Source: Antitrichia curtipendula (taxonomy: Eukaryota > Streptophyta > Bryopsida > Hypnales > Leucodontaceae). Taken from it: a DNA stretch of 64,000 bases. The stretch lies in assembly GCA_951230915.1 (NCBI GenBank), contig OX579637.1, forward strand, positions 24,366,001 through 24,430,000, read 5' to 3'. This document shows, piece by piece, positions 1-11,239 of the stretch (position 1 is its first letter; every line of letters begins with the position of its first letter). A program made the position numbers and the translations under genes. Under the pieces are notes generated by a model that saw nothing but the letters and a program-made list of their open reading frames with translations, ran no database searches and was not told the origin of the DNA.

Positions 1-1613
1 CAATCAATGTCGATCTTGTTCGCCAAGTCCATGTTAGTGGGGAACATGTCCTCCATCAATGCCCATGACGTGAGATCGCACTCTCGTTTAGGCTCTTGTG
101 CAACGAAGTTTCTTGAAATTTTCTCCAATTCCTTTGCAACTTGTTGTGGTCTGTCCACTAAGAAGATGCATGCGACCTTCCAATGATAGTATGTGGCCCC
201 CAACTGTGACAACCGATCTCGAAGCATTCTGTTTTCTTTTTCGAGGTCCAATCTCGACTGCTGTATAGAATGAGGAATCACAGGAAACGAGAGTGAATCT
301 TGGGTCTCCTAGAGATCATTTGTGGTAGTATCTTCTATGATTGCTGTAAAAAGCGCATTTGGAGTCATTGAAGAATGTTTGGCACGCTTGGCAAGAGGAG
401 AATGGTGAAGCAAATCATCGGTGAGGTCACCTACAACCTTGTCCAAATGATGTGAATCCGGCTCAAAAAAGGCGTCATCCATGTCCGACAAAGTAAAAGT
501 GTCTTGTACTTTGTCTCTAAGGCGTTGCAGTTCTATAGATTGTTGAGAGAGGAGACAATTTTTGTGTTCACACTCAGATTGCAACTTTCTGACATTGCTT
601 TGCAGCAAAGCAATGGTCATGTCCTTGGTCTTTAGGAGATCGAGAGCCTTAGCTAGAGTCATAGTATTGTCAATTCGACTCACTATAGATTGAGGGATGG
701 AAGCACGGACAACTACTTCCATGGGCATGTCATCGTTTGGACCAAATTTGAAAACGTTGTTGGCATCTTATGTTGGCAACGGTGGGTCTGGACCTGCTGC
801 TGAAGTTGATCATGACCCAATTTGCGCGATTGAACATTGCACCTTTGGGAGGTTTTTCACTCTCTGACCTTGTGACGCTAAACGGTTCTTGTCATTTTCA
901 ATCTGAACTTCGGTGGGGCCCATAGTGTCCACAGTATCTTGTGCTATCTTTGACTTCCGCGTACCGTCAAAATCAGGATCTTCTCTGGAATCATCACTGT
1001 GAACTTCAGTAGCTATTCTGTTTTTAGGAGCACTTTGAATAGGTCCAAGTCCCCCGTCTGGAAAAGCCATAACACCTCTTGGTATTAATTCGCTTGTTGG
1101 ATGTGCCACGTACGTAGTTTCCTTGATTGTACTCCAATCGACGCCCTTTTTTAGGGCCACCTCAACATATGCTCCTCTAGCGATGAAGAGAAGTACTTTA
1201 TTTTTGTCTATGTTGGGTTTTTTATAAATAGCCTGCCACAATTCTATACACCTTTGAGTGAACTTTGGATTTTCATAATGCTTCAGATTTGCCTTGTTAG
1301 TGTGACGGTTGTGATAATGGCGCCACGCCGGAAACATCTTGCTGATGTGACACCATTCGATGTAGTCTTTGCAGGTCTGCATTGTCCATGGCTTTGGCTC
1401 CTCATTCCACCCTTTAAAAGCAATGTGATTTTCACTATTCAATACATGTAACCGCTTCTTATGCATGGTGCCCCTGCGCTTCCGAGTCCTGTCTTTGGCA
1501 GCCTTCCTGAGGTAACCAGGAGTGCGCGTTGTCCGAGGGAGAGGAAGTGACCCATCATTGTTGCCTCCGATAGCCATGGGATCTCTATACGTCGAGAGCT
1601 TGCAATAATACAA
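1..1613 (-). pseudogene. Decayed coiled-coil ORF, truncated by the left edge
   Basis: One reading frame runs from a Met at 1613 to the window edge with only three stops: TGA at 810-812, TAA at 768-770 and TAG at 309-311. I read this as one old gene of at least about 535 residues. The N-terminal part is basic (an RKAAKDRTRKRR stretch) and rich in Trp, His and Tyr. After the first stops come Leu/Gln/Lys heptad-like segments (LLQSNVRKLQ, LSQQSIELQRLRDKV), and after the last stop LDLEKENRMLRDRLSQLG, all typical of coiled coils. I do not recognise the family. A GC-rich short-repeat array lies directly upstream (1740-2090). A similar array and a Leu/Lys/Glu-rich remnant sharing a PMEV motif lie at 33.1-35.05 kb in the other orientation, so this is probably a repeated-element gene rather than a host gene. 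Confidence 0.55.
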
Positions 1614-1739
1614 GCTTGGATGAATGAAGTAAGAAGTAAATATTCAACACAAGGATCACGCATGTAGCCACTAAAGGATACAAGACAGAGAGCTAAAGTG
1701 GAGAATGAAGGTGAAGAAAACCGTATGGGCGCATGGATA

Positions 1740-2090
1740 TATAGGTGGGCGAGCACGGGTGCACTTTTTTTAAAGACGCGTTCTGGGTGACTTCAGGTCC
1801 AAATGGGGCAACTTCAGGTCAAATGGGGCGACTTTGGGTCCAAGAGGGGGCAACCACGGGTCTGAGCGTCCACCCGAAGTTGCCTCAACCGCGGTCTCCT
1901 TTACCCGCATTCTCCCATACCCGTGTTCTCCTACCCGCGGTCGCCTACACCCGTGTTCTCCTATCCGCGCTTGCCCCAACCCGAGGTTGCCCTTATACGA
2001 AGTCGCCCCTACCCGCGGTCATTGTGTACCTGCAGTCGCCCGTACATGTCACACCCTTATGCGCCCCTAAATGTGCCACGCGGACACCAC
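1740..2090. repeat. GC-rich degenerate 14-17 bp tandem array that switches orientation
   Basis: The stretch is far more GC-rich than its surroundings. It is built from 14-17 bp units such as TACCCGCGGTCGCC, TACCCGTGTTCTCC and AACCCGAGGTTGCCCT. The first part (about 1785-1860) carries the complementary sense (GGGGCGACTTTGGGTCC), and the second part (about 1865-2040) the forward sense, so the orientation flips in the middle. Several long overlapping ORFs here on both strands are by-products of the repeat. Related arrays occur at 33110-33480 and, inverted, at 63736-63960. Confidence 0.7.
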
Positions 2091-2240
2091 ATGGCATCCA
2101 CGTGGCTTAGGTAAAAGGAAGGTAATTTTTTGAAAAGTCAAAGGTAAATTTGACTTTATGTGACGTCGCGAAGGGTTTATTAGATGTTGTGTGACGTCTG
2201 TCTGTCGCGATGTCGCCAGGTCCGACAGAACAACCCTGGT
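2064..2240 (+). repeat. Segment repeated in inverted orientation at 37803-37980
   Basis: About 175 bp match the reverse complement of 37803-37980 over most of their length. Shared landmarks are CCACATGGCATCCA, GTCAAAGGTAAATTTGACTT, two GACGT-containing blocks and a final AGAACAACCC. At 2.2 kb it leads directly into the gag-like ORF, so it is probably retroelement leader or LTR-end sequence. Identity looks like roughly three-quarters by eye. Confidence 0.65.
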
Positions 2241-3524
2241 TGACAGAGCAAATGGCTTGCCTAGTGAAAGGACAAAGCCAACAAGCTCATCCAAAGTTTC
2301 ACAAATCAGGTTCGCATTCAATTGGAGTTTGGTGCAACCACTGTGGTCAATTGAATCAAACTCCTACATTTTGTCCATTGTTCAAGGACAATCCACCTCC
2401 ACCACGTCCACGAGGACCAGCCGAGTCATATCGACATCCAAATGCCCAAAACCAAGTACGATCCAACAATCATTTTGACAGGGCTCAATCTACTAGATGT
2501 CCCACTTGTAAAAGTTCACAAGGTTTAGGTCAATGTTGGATAGAAAACAATGTGATTTGTGAGCGTTGTGGTGATCACTACCCTACAATCCATTATACCA
2601 CTTTGACAAAGTCATTCTACTAGAATTTCCTAAAGCAGACTATGCCAAACATGCTAGAAAAAACCAACGAGGTATTTGTTTTACAGAGATTAGAGAAGCA
2701 ACTGGCCCACCTAATATGTATTATGATCATTCTAACAACCATCAGACTCAAAATCCACCTGCTGCAATACTAACAAACCAAGGAGTCATTCCATTACTGC
2801 CAACTCAGGATATACAAGATGCTAGATTTATAGCAAATCAGGAATGTGAAGGCTTTAGAGTCAACGAATTTGAAAATCCTTTGTTTGTCGGGGTTGCCAG
2901 TTCAAATACCATAGACATCCAAAAATCTCTACCTGCATTGGTAGTTACCAAAGGAGGCTCCAAAACCAGTCTTACTCCTTTGTTGAATCTGAAGAGATTC
3001 AATCTCTAGATTCTAACTTCTATAGTAGCTTACATCTTCATTCTTTCCAAGATTCCCCGCAATTCTCTGGTTTGCAGAGTACATTGAAGGAAACTACCAA
3101 AGAAGTGAGATTCAATGAAAATCTCCCCACAAAAACCAAATTGAATGAAAATGAGTTTCAATTCATTCAAGCAAGAACTCCTTTTCATCCACCAAGACCT
3201 ACATCTAGGGCTAAAATAAGAAAAAGTAGTAACCCTTCTTCTTCCTATAATCTATGGGATGATCTGTCTAGAGCAAAAGCTAACATTTCTTTTGGACAGT
3301 TGATCAGCATAGCATCAATGTTGCGGAAGCAGTTCAAGGAGGGTGCTACAATTCTTAGAGCTCTAAAAAGGGTAGGACAAGTCAACCAGATAGAACCTTT
3401 GCCAATGTTCAATCAAGTTGATGCTGACCTAAAAGAACCAAAAGCGGTGGTTATGAAATCTAAAACAGACCTTCGGAAGTCTAAAGAAACCTTTGAGCCA
3501 GTAGAAATTGAGGTTGAAATTTAG
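2210..3524 (+). pseudogene. Ty3/gypsy gag region, Cys/His motif remnant
   Basis: Broken reading frames run in the sense of the pol domains downstream. At 2210-2623 two Cys-rich motifs are visible: CNHCGQ...FC with a spaced His/Cys, then CPTCKSS...CERCGDH. These fit a degenerate nucleic-acid-binding segment of a retroelement Gag. ORFs at 2716-3009 and 3072-3524 continue in different frames with charged, low-complexity sequence and no motif I can name. Many stops and frame changes show it is dead. Its place is just upstream of a protease-like segment. Confidence 0.55.
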
Positions 3525-3745
3525 AATAAGATTATTACCAAAACTCTAGTGGATGATGGAAGCGGGGTTATATCCTGCATTCACTATGCATAAATTAGGC
3601 TTTGAGATCACTCATCCATCTTTTGTTACTTTAAAATGTGTTGATCAAAAGTCGGTCAAAATCCTAGGTCAGAATAAAGATCTTAAGATCCAATCCGAAG
3701 GGGTAGATTATGTTGTTACTTTTGAAGTTTTAAGGAGATGATAAG
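3525..3745 (+). pseudogene. Retroviral-type aspartic protease remnant
   Basis: The translation has TLVDDGSG followed by a hydrophobic stretch and ITHPSFVTLKCVDQKSVKILG, which matches the layout of a Ty3/gypsy aspartic protease: a catalytic D-[SGD]-G-[AS] region, then beta strands. The active-site triplet here reads DDG. The frame is interrupted before and after. It lies between the gag remnant and the reverse transcriptase remnant, in the expected order. Confidence 0.55.
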
Positions 3746-5016
3746 ATCCATTGGTTACCCTTGTTTAAAGCTATTTAGGCGGAACCCTCCACCGATTTGG
3801 AAACAATAAAATGTATTGGTCCTGGTTATACAATTACGTTGACGATGGAACAAACCAACAGTGGCTTCAAGACCATCCTCGCTCTAATGATGATGCATAT
3901 GTTATTAGGGAAGTACCCTCTAGTCCAATAGCAACTGAAGGTACTAGAAGAGTACCGATTTAGCTCTCTGATGATACTACAGATAAGCAACATCCACCTG
4001 CACGTGAATCCATTCTTTAAAGTAGTTCTCTTCTCCTTTCAGAGACTCCCATTGTTGCCATAGAGGAGATTAGTTCTTCTAAGGTGATTACTCCAATACC
4101 ATTTTGTTTGGGAGGGCCTTATAGAAAAGAGGAGTGCCAAAGATGTGTAATACCATCGGAAGTTCAACAATGTATATCTAATCAAACCTTGTCTCTTCCA
4201 ATTAATTGCCACTAGTCCAAAGACTAGGATCTTTCACTTGCATTGACTATAGGGCAACCATCTTCATCTCTTGGAGGTCCAAAACGTAAACGGGTTTTTT
4301 GTAAGCGTAAAGACCGTCAAAACTTTAAGCCTTATCCAATTGTATCTACTAATTCTTGTATAGATAGTCATGTTGCTATCAAAGACTTTCCTATTGGTTG
4401 CAATCCTCCTACATGGTGGATACCAGGAGTGCATGGCAAATGGGGGAGAAGATATTGGTATACCAAGTGAAGAGCAAGCCATCCTATCACTTTCAAGAAC
4501 AAAAGAGGTATCTATTGTTTGAATTAAGGTATTCCCTTATGGAATATACAACGCCTCAACGAGTCTATAATAAAAGATCATGGAAACGGGAAGCTCAAAA
4601 GACATAGGGGAAGCAACAACTCTATTTCCCAAAAAGTTGAAGGACCACCCGCCAAACATTCAAGACTTGCACATTTTGGCTATCAAAATTCATGCTGCAA
4701 AGACTCTTCTCAGAACAAGTTCTACCCTTGCCATAAAACCAAGTGAAAAGAAAGATATAGAGGTTCTTCAAGATGGAAGTGAATGTGGACTTGTATCCTT
4801 TGTAGATGACATTTCTATAGAAAATGTCTATCATTTTGAGATTGATGGCACTCAAGATGTATCTTTGGATTCCATCCTAACAGAAAAAATTCTTCCTAAT
4901 CTACATTTTTGTAGAACCTCGGAAAGTCTCTAGGTAAAAACTGACCTACCTACCTATCCCTCAATACCAAATGATTGGTACCATGGTCTTAGCGATCCTA
5001 TCCATATTCAAGATTC
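3746..5016 (+). pseudogene. Degenerate protease-RT linker of the Ty3/gypsy element
   Basis: Only short broken frames are seen (for example 4243-4470 and 4580-4933, the latter acidic). They lie between recognisable protease and reverse-transcriptase segments of the same element and have no recognisable domain of their own. I treat this as decayed linker polyprotein, not as separate genes. Confidence 0.4.
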
Positions 5017-6950
5017 TGACTGGAAAGAGATAGATGTCTCTTTTCTAGAAGAAAAACAAAAAATGATCAAAGTAGAGGTACATCTTGAAGGGGAAGAATT
5101 AGACAATTATCGGTCTTTAATAATGGAATACCGAGATGTATTTGCATGGTCTTATTGAGAGCTAAAAGGTGTAACCCCTCACATTGTTGAGTACCCCATT
5201 CCAGTAAAACCGGATACGATTTTGGCTAGACAAAGGCAGAGGCGAATGAATCCAGCCCTTTAATTGATAATTAACCCCTAAAGGTCAAAGATTATGTTTT
5301 CACCAAAATCGCTCCAAAACTGCCATTTCTAATACAAGTACCAAACTTTGAAAAAAATAACACTCTTAGAAAAATGTAATTGTAGGATCTTGTAATAAAC
5401 TAGTTCAAGAAGTTGTGGAAAAAATTTCAGAAATTTCCACCTTGTGGATTGCAAGATAATAGCGTTTGAATTGACAAAAATGCTTTTTTGTCCCTACAAA
5501 AATATGGGTAGCTGCACTTCACAGGGTTACACTTTAATGAGAAAATGTCCAAAATGGTGGTTATTCTTTGGATTCATTCTTCAAGGAAAGTTGGCTACAT
5601 GCTTGAAAATTTTCAGATCATTTGGAATTGTAAAACATATAGGAAAAAAATAGTAATTAGAAAGAGGTAGAAAATGATTCAAAACACTAAATTGTTAAGA
5701 ATTTAGATATGGAATTGAAAAATGTCAATCTCAATGGTTGTAATGTTGTAATAAACAATCTACACCCAATGTTTTTATTTTTTTTCAAAAATAATGGAAA
5801 CTGAGTTAAATAAAGGACTTCAAAGTTTATTTTAAATTATAGAAATTCCATAACTACCCTCAAACTAAGAATCCTCATAACTCTTGACTCATTAACCAAA
5901 ATGGAATGATTAAAAGCTATCCGCATATGTATAAATCTAAAAAATAAATTTCAAATTTTTATGTTTTTTAAAAGTGTTTTTTGAAGAATTTTTTTGAGCT
6001 TCCCGGGCTGCCCGCTGAATAATAAAAATGACATATCATGCAATAACTTTTTATCCATGTAGTCAAAATTTATGAAAATTGTTGGGCCTTAAAGCTACTC
6101 CTTGGGCACATCTTGTGTGAAAATTTCAACGGAAATGAATAAAAATTCCGTTTGTAGTGAGCTGCCCAAAATCGCTATGTTATCAAAAAACAGTTTTTGG
6201 TCCTTTAGGGGTTAAAGCAGAAATTGGGCGTTTATTGGAAACCAAGTTCATTCGACCTATAGAAATCACACATTAGATTTCTCCAATGGTCTTGGTGTAG
6301 AAGAAAAATGGAAAACTCCTAGTGTGTATGGATTACCGCCAACTAAACAAACACTCAGAAAGACCATTTTTCCCTTGGTTCCTTTCATCAACACCATCAT
6401 GGATGAAGTGTCCGGTAACGAGTTATTCACCTTCATAGATGGATACTTAGGCTACAATCAAATTTTGATAGCTCCAAAGGATTGGTCCAAGACAGCTATG
6501 GAGAACATTTATCTATGTAGTAATGCCCTTGATCTTTGCAATGCACCATCCGCTTTCCAAAGGGTGATGAGTCTTGCATTCTCTAATTTACTACACAAAT
6601 CAATGACAATATACATTGACGACTTTAGCACCCAGTCCACTAGTAAGGACCATCTTCCGCTAGTAAAAGAGTGCCTTATACGTTGTAGACGAACTGGAAT
6701 CGCTTTGAACCTAAACAAACTATTTCTAGGGGTTAAAAAGGGAGTTTTACTAGGCTATGTGGTATCTAAAGATGGAAAAATGGCTGATCCCGAGAAGGTT
6801 AATGTTATCATAAACCTTCCAACACCCAAGGACGTCAAAGGTATTCAAAGGGTCTTTGGACATGCACAATATTATCAAGAATTGATCAAGGATTTTGCTA
6901 CTCATACACAACTCTTGACCAATTTGATAAGAAAAGTCGATCAAATTTGA
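5017..6950 (+). pseudogene. Ty3/gypsy reverse transcriptase, split by a MITE
   Basis: The N-terminal part of the RT (about 5050-5270: YRDVFAWSY, GVTPHIVEYPI, RQRQRRMNPAL) is interrupted by a 937-bp insertion. It resumes at 6216 with AEIGRLLETKFIRPIE, NGKLLVCMDYRQLNK and the ORF 6324-6950. That ORF contains FTFIDGYLGYNQILIAP, the catalytic YIDD box, LNLNKLFLG and LGYVVSKDGK, the standard RT order up to the connection domain. Collapsing the TTAA duplication around the insertion leaves the frame continuous across the site. Several stops remain, so the enzyme is inactive. Confidence 0.85.
5275..6211. mobile_element. MITE with piggyBac-like ends, TTAA duplication
   Basis: The 937-bp, AT-rich segment has no coding capacity. 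It begins CCCCTAAAGGTCAAA and ends TTTGGTCCTTTAGGGG, an imperfect inverted repeat of about 15 bp. TTAA flanks it on both sides (5271-5274 and 6212-6215). A TTAA duplication and CCC-starting ends are hallmarks of the piggyBac superfamily, so this is likely a non-autonomous derivative. Insertion into the RT frame is precise. A diverged second copy lies at 31368-32265 and a fragment near 50.5-50.9 kb. Confidence 0.75.
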
Positions 6951-7400
6951 CTGGACACCCTTGTGCCAACAAAGTTATGATGAGCTTAAAAAAAGGTTGG
7001 CAACCGCCCATGTCCTCAAACCTCCTAACTAGAACCAAGCACTTCATGTTTACTTTGACGCTTCTGCATTAGCAGTAGGCGCTACTTTGTGTCAAGTTGC
7101 AAAGGAAACAAGGAAAGAACATCCAATAGCATTCTCTAGTCGCCAGTTAACATTAGCGGAGTGCAATTACACTACCACTGAAAGAGAATGTCTTGCAATG
7201 ATTTTCTCGATTAAGAAATCTATATAAGAGATCTGCTCGCTAATACAATGGTCTTCTTTGTTGATCACATGGCCATTAAGTACATTGTAAACAAGGCAGA
7301 AGTGAGCGGTAGATTAGCTTGATGGGTTTTATTACTAACAGAGTTTGACTACACAGTAGAGTTTAAACCCGGGAAAAAACATGAGAGGGTTGATCACTTA
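6951..7400 (+). pseudogene. Ty3/gypsy RNase H remnant
   Basis: Following the RT, the translation gives LHVYFDASALAVGATLCQ, HPIAFSSRQLTLAECNYTTTERECLAMIF, then VDHMAIKYIV and FDYTVEFKPGKKH...DHLSR. This is the standard plant Ty3/gypsy RNase H series: DAS with the catalytic Asp, then S-R-x-L...Y-x-x-x-E-x-E-x-L, then the DH and DxLSR ends. Stops at about 7030, 7226 and 7320 interrupt it. Confidence 0.8.
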
Positions 7401-8699
7401 TCACGGATATCTGTGGAATTGGGAACTGAAGAAGTTAACGATGACTTCCTAGACAAACGACTCTTCACTGTTAGGGCTATGCCAACTTGGTATGAACATC
7501 TTGTACAATTCTTGAACATCCAAAAGTACCCTAAGGGCTTGGAAAAAAATGAACGTCGAAAAATTTGGGTCAATAGCACCTACCTTGCCCTCATTGATAA
7601 TAGATTGTACCGCCGTGGTATTGATGGCATACTACAACGTTGTGTCTCTTATGACGAGGTCTCATCCATCTTAGAGGCATGTCACAAAGGTGTATGCGGA
7701 ATCTACTTTTTGGAGCGACTGACATCTCAAAAAATACTTTGAACTGGATACTTTTGGCCCACTTAGTTTGCAGATGCGGAGGCTCACACGAAAAGATGCG
7801 ATGCCTGTCAAAGGTATGCCCGCAACAACACACGACTAGATCTTCTTTTCCACCCTACGCTATCCATTGCATCCTTCAAAAAATAGGGTATTGACTATGT
7901 GGGGCCATTTGCTCTCATCTCATCACAAAGAAACCAATACATCATTGTAGCCATGGAGTATTTGACCAAGTGGGCAGAAGAAAAGGTAGTGAAGAAAGCA
8001 AATGGGAAGTAGAATGCTATTTTTCTCTATGAAAACATTATCTCTCGCTTCGGATGCCCCAAAGTCTTAGTCAGCAATCGAGGAATTCATTTCCTCAATG
8101 AAACAATCAAGTACATGACAAAGATGTTTCAGATCAACCATCGGAAGACAACATCCTACCATCCGCAAACTAATGGACACACAAAAAGGATCAACCAAAT
8201 CCTAGTCCGCATCCTTTGCAAGACTGTCTCTGATACTATAAGAGTTTGGAACATCAAACTGATTCCAGCTCTATAGGCATACCGCACCGCTTATAATGTC
8301 ACAACACAAGCCATCCCTTTTTCCTTAATGTATGGGATTGTGGCTATTTTACCCATTGAATTTGAAATCAAGTCATTACGCATCGCAGTTAATGAGAGGT
8401 TGGACGACACTGATTCCCTACAAGATCAACTAGAGCAATTAGAGGCCCTAAACAAAGCGCGAAGGTCGACATCTCAGCACGTTGAAGTCATCCAAAGACA
8501 AAGAAAAGTAGCCTTCAATAAGAAGAGTAAGGTATGTACTCTTGAACCTGGTATGAGGGTTTTGGTCCAAGGTGTGAGAAAGATGGAGTTTCCAAGAAAA
8601 TATGATGCCCTATGGACTGGTCAATATATCATCAAGGAAACCTTTTCTAACAACTCACTTCAGCTTAAAAACTTGGATGGTTCGGAATTTCCAACCTGA
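7401..8699 (+). pseudogene. Ty3/gypsy integrase, catalytic residues lost
   Basis: An HHCC zinc-binding region (ACHKGVCG, then H...CDACQRYA) is followed by the core domain (GIDYVGPF, then YIIVAMEYLTKWAE). The second catalytic block reads VSNRGIHF where the family has an Asp, and the third reads PQTNGHTKRIN where a Glu is expected, so two of the three DDE acidic residues appear lost. The C-terminal ORF 8328-8699 ends with MRVLVQG...YDALWTGQYIIKE...LQLKNLDG, the usual GPY-like tail. Several stops confirm decay. Confidence 0.85.
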
Positions 8700-8702
8700 A
8701 CT

Positions 8703-9640
8703 AATGGGGGCCGTTGTAAGGAATATAGGGTGTAAAGATGTGAATTATACATCCAATTGTGGTTAACACCTTCATTTTTTTATTTTTTATTTTTTCAACT
8801 TAGTAGATTTTACCAGTTATTTTGTTGTTGAGAGAAAATGTAAAAGCTATATATGCCTCCAAACAAAAACAAAAACAAAATAAATAAATGATTATACATT
8901 AATATACAAAACAAAAGTAAAAATGTAATGTTTTTCATTGAAACTTTTGGTTGCAAAACCTTTTAGATAGTCAAGTAGGGTAGAAAGTGATTTTTGTAAA
9001 ATCTTTAAGGATAAGTTTTCCATCTACCATTGTCAAAGGATAGCGTACAGATAAAGCTACCAAAGCTTTCCATCAAAGGTTCTAAATGTAAAATAAAAAT
9101 ATTAAGATATCACAATCTTGAATCTTCCTCACTACATTGTTGACTATAAAAAGCAATTGGAGTTGCTAGGTTTTTGCAACTTTGGCGCTAACACTAGATG
9201 TAAGACTAGTCAAGCTTTTATATCTTGTCTTTTTCAATACACAACCTTGGTATATAAGCAGAGGGGGGACCCTTGGTTTCTATACTAGAGGTTGTATTGT
9301 TGCAGGTATAGTAGGTTAGCACATGGATCTTGGAAGGCATCAAGCTCCGTTGGTCTTACCAATTATTACTTTCAACATCCGCATATTCTATATAGAGAAG
9401 CTTAGTTTAGCGTAGTATATCTTCATTCGCTTCAGTCCAGGGGTCCTTGAACAGATCTTGCAACGTTTTTGGCATGCATACTTACCCATCGTCACCTATG
9501 GTGACTTGTGGGACTGTGTCATCTACATACTAATTTGAATATTGCCTTGAGTGATTTGAGAGGATCCTAGCACAAGGTGCTACTCTCTTTCTCTATACCC
9601 CCTTTCTACCTCACTTTTAGTCCAAACTCACTCCGTTGAG
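8703..9640 (+). repeat. Probable 3' LTR with polypurine tract and TATA box
   Basis: The integrase ends at 8699. A short purine tract AATGGGGG follows at 8703-8710, and TGTAAGG at 8716 is a plausible LTR start. A clear TATATAAG lies at 9251-9258. I cannot fix the 3' end, because no matching 5' LTR is in the window. A new gag-like ORF starts about 490 bp after the TATA box, so the same LTR may have served a second, tandemly joined copy. Confidence 0.45.
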
Positions 9641-10810
9641 GGAAGAAAGTGGTTTTGAAAACTTTTTTGGCTATAGATCCAAGCCAACTCCATTTGGAGC
9701 AAACATTACTTGCAATAGAGATTAGTACAAACTAAGAAAACATGTCAAGCCAAGAGGTTGATGGTCTTGCGGCATCGGCTATGGCATCCCTTAAACAAGA
9801 AGAGGCAACCATGATCCAAGTCTCGATTGAACTAATGCTACCGGAGAGACCGGAGTCACACCAAAACTTGGTGGAATCCACTGATGAGACTCCAGCGGAA
9901 CCATTCCGCACTCAGATTCCAAGTGAATCTTTGCCTCTTTCACCACTACCAAATGCAAGAAGAAGACCACAAGACGAAGAAGTGCAGCCTGGGCAAGAAT
10001 TTCCTTTGCACCGGAGGCCTCTTGATCAAGAAATATTAGGTCACTGGTTGCTAGCAGCCCAATCTATGTTGATTTTCTTGGATAATCATGTGGACAGTGC
10101 AACTGGGTTGCAGACTATGTTTGAAGGCTAATATGATGCTATGGACGACTTTGCCACTATAACTTGGACACCAACGGAATTTGGCCATCTCTTTGAGGTT
10201 AGGGATCCATTGATGCCATTTGACCAAGCACGGCGGGCAGCGTATATATTGGAAGTGATGTTGCAGCTTCTTGCATTCCTTGGAATGTGAAGATGCGATA
10301 ACTTGCTCAAAAGAAAAACAAAACAAACCTGCTACAGGGGTATTTTTACGCCTGACACGACTCACCGAATGTCTCCAGTTGTCGGAACTTGTTGGCAATG
10401 GTTACGAGTTACCGATTGACTTTCCGGTGACAATGGTTTGAACCCGAGGCCGGTTGGCGCTACCTCTTGGAGCTAGTGAAAAAGGCAAGAAAAACATCTC
10501 CGAGAACCACAAATGGGGACACCTTTTGTAGCTCCTAGTATTGAGGTCTTGGACCACTCTCCCTTCTTCTTTTCTTTATAATTTTTCTTTTTTCAATCTC
10601 TTAGTCCAAACTCACTCCGTTGAGGGAGTAAGGCTGGTTTGAAATATTTTTGGCTATAGGTCCAAATTTGTTCTATCAAATGAAGAGATGGGTTTTCTCT
10701 TCTACTTTCTATCTCCCCCTAATAGATCCAAGCTCATTCCATTGAGGGCGGAGGGATGGGTTCTTAATATTTTTTGTCTATAGATCCAAATCAACTTTGA
10801 TTGAGGGAGA
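9616..10810 (+). repeat. Dispersed short repeat around the gag-like ORF
   Basis: A segment of roughly 70-90 bp, built on TCCAAACTCACTCCGTTGAG followed by GGGA, then GGTTTTGAAAA..TTTTTGGCTATAG(A/G)TCCAA, occurs at about 9619, 10604 and 10726, with a partial start near 10786. The copies flank the 9742-10290 ORF on both sides. No coding function is visible. Confidence 0.55.
9742..10290 (+). pseudogene. Gag-like N-terminal ORF with one internal stop
   Basis: An open frame runs from ATG 9742 to TGA 10288-10290 with a single TAA at 10129-10131. The first half is acidic and rich in Pro, Ser and Glu. The second half has HWLLAAQSMLIFLDN, TWTPTEFGHLFEVRDPLMPFDQARRAA and a hydrophobic end. I do not recognise a defined domain. 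The position just after an LTR-like TATA box suggests the start of a retroelement Gag, but this is inferred from context. Confidence 0.4.
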
Positions 10811-11239
10811 TGAGAAACAACAAGAAAAATCTAAAATAAAATCTAAAATCTAAAATAAAATAAAAATAAAATAAAAATAAAAAATGAAGAAAACAGAGTG
10901 CAAAAAATAAGTTATGATCAAAAGTCATTTGTGGATAGTTGTAAGATATTGATTGCTCACATATTGATACAACTTCATTTATAGTCAAGACATATAAGAA
11001 TTCACCTTGTGGTGTGTTTCTTAAGTCCAATGACTTAGATAATAGAAGTATTCTTTCATAATGGTGTAGTACTAGAGGAAATCGACCCAAATCTTATAGT
11101 TCATATTGTAATACCACCCAAGATATGAGTTAGATTCCTAGTATGATCGCTAATTTTTGAAAGGATTGACATTGTGTCCATGGATAGCAAGAGGCTTCTA
11201 AGTTCTTATGATTGAAATCATACCTAGAAGGCCGCCATA

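Noticed and set aside
1745..2114. Long overlapping ORFs on both strands
   Set aside because: They are by-products of a GC-rich short-unit array and have repetitive Pro/Arg/Leu translations without a domain.
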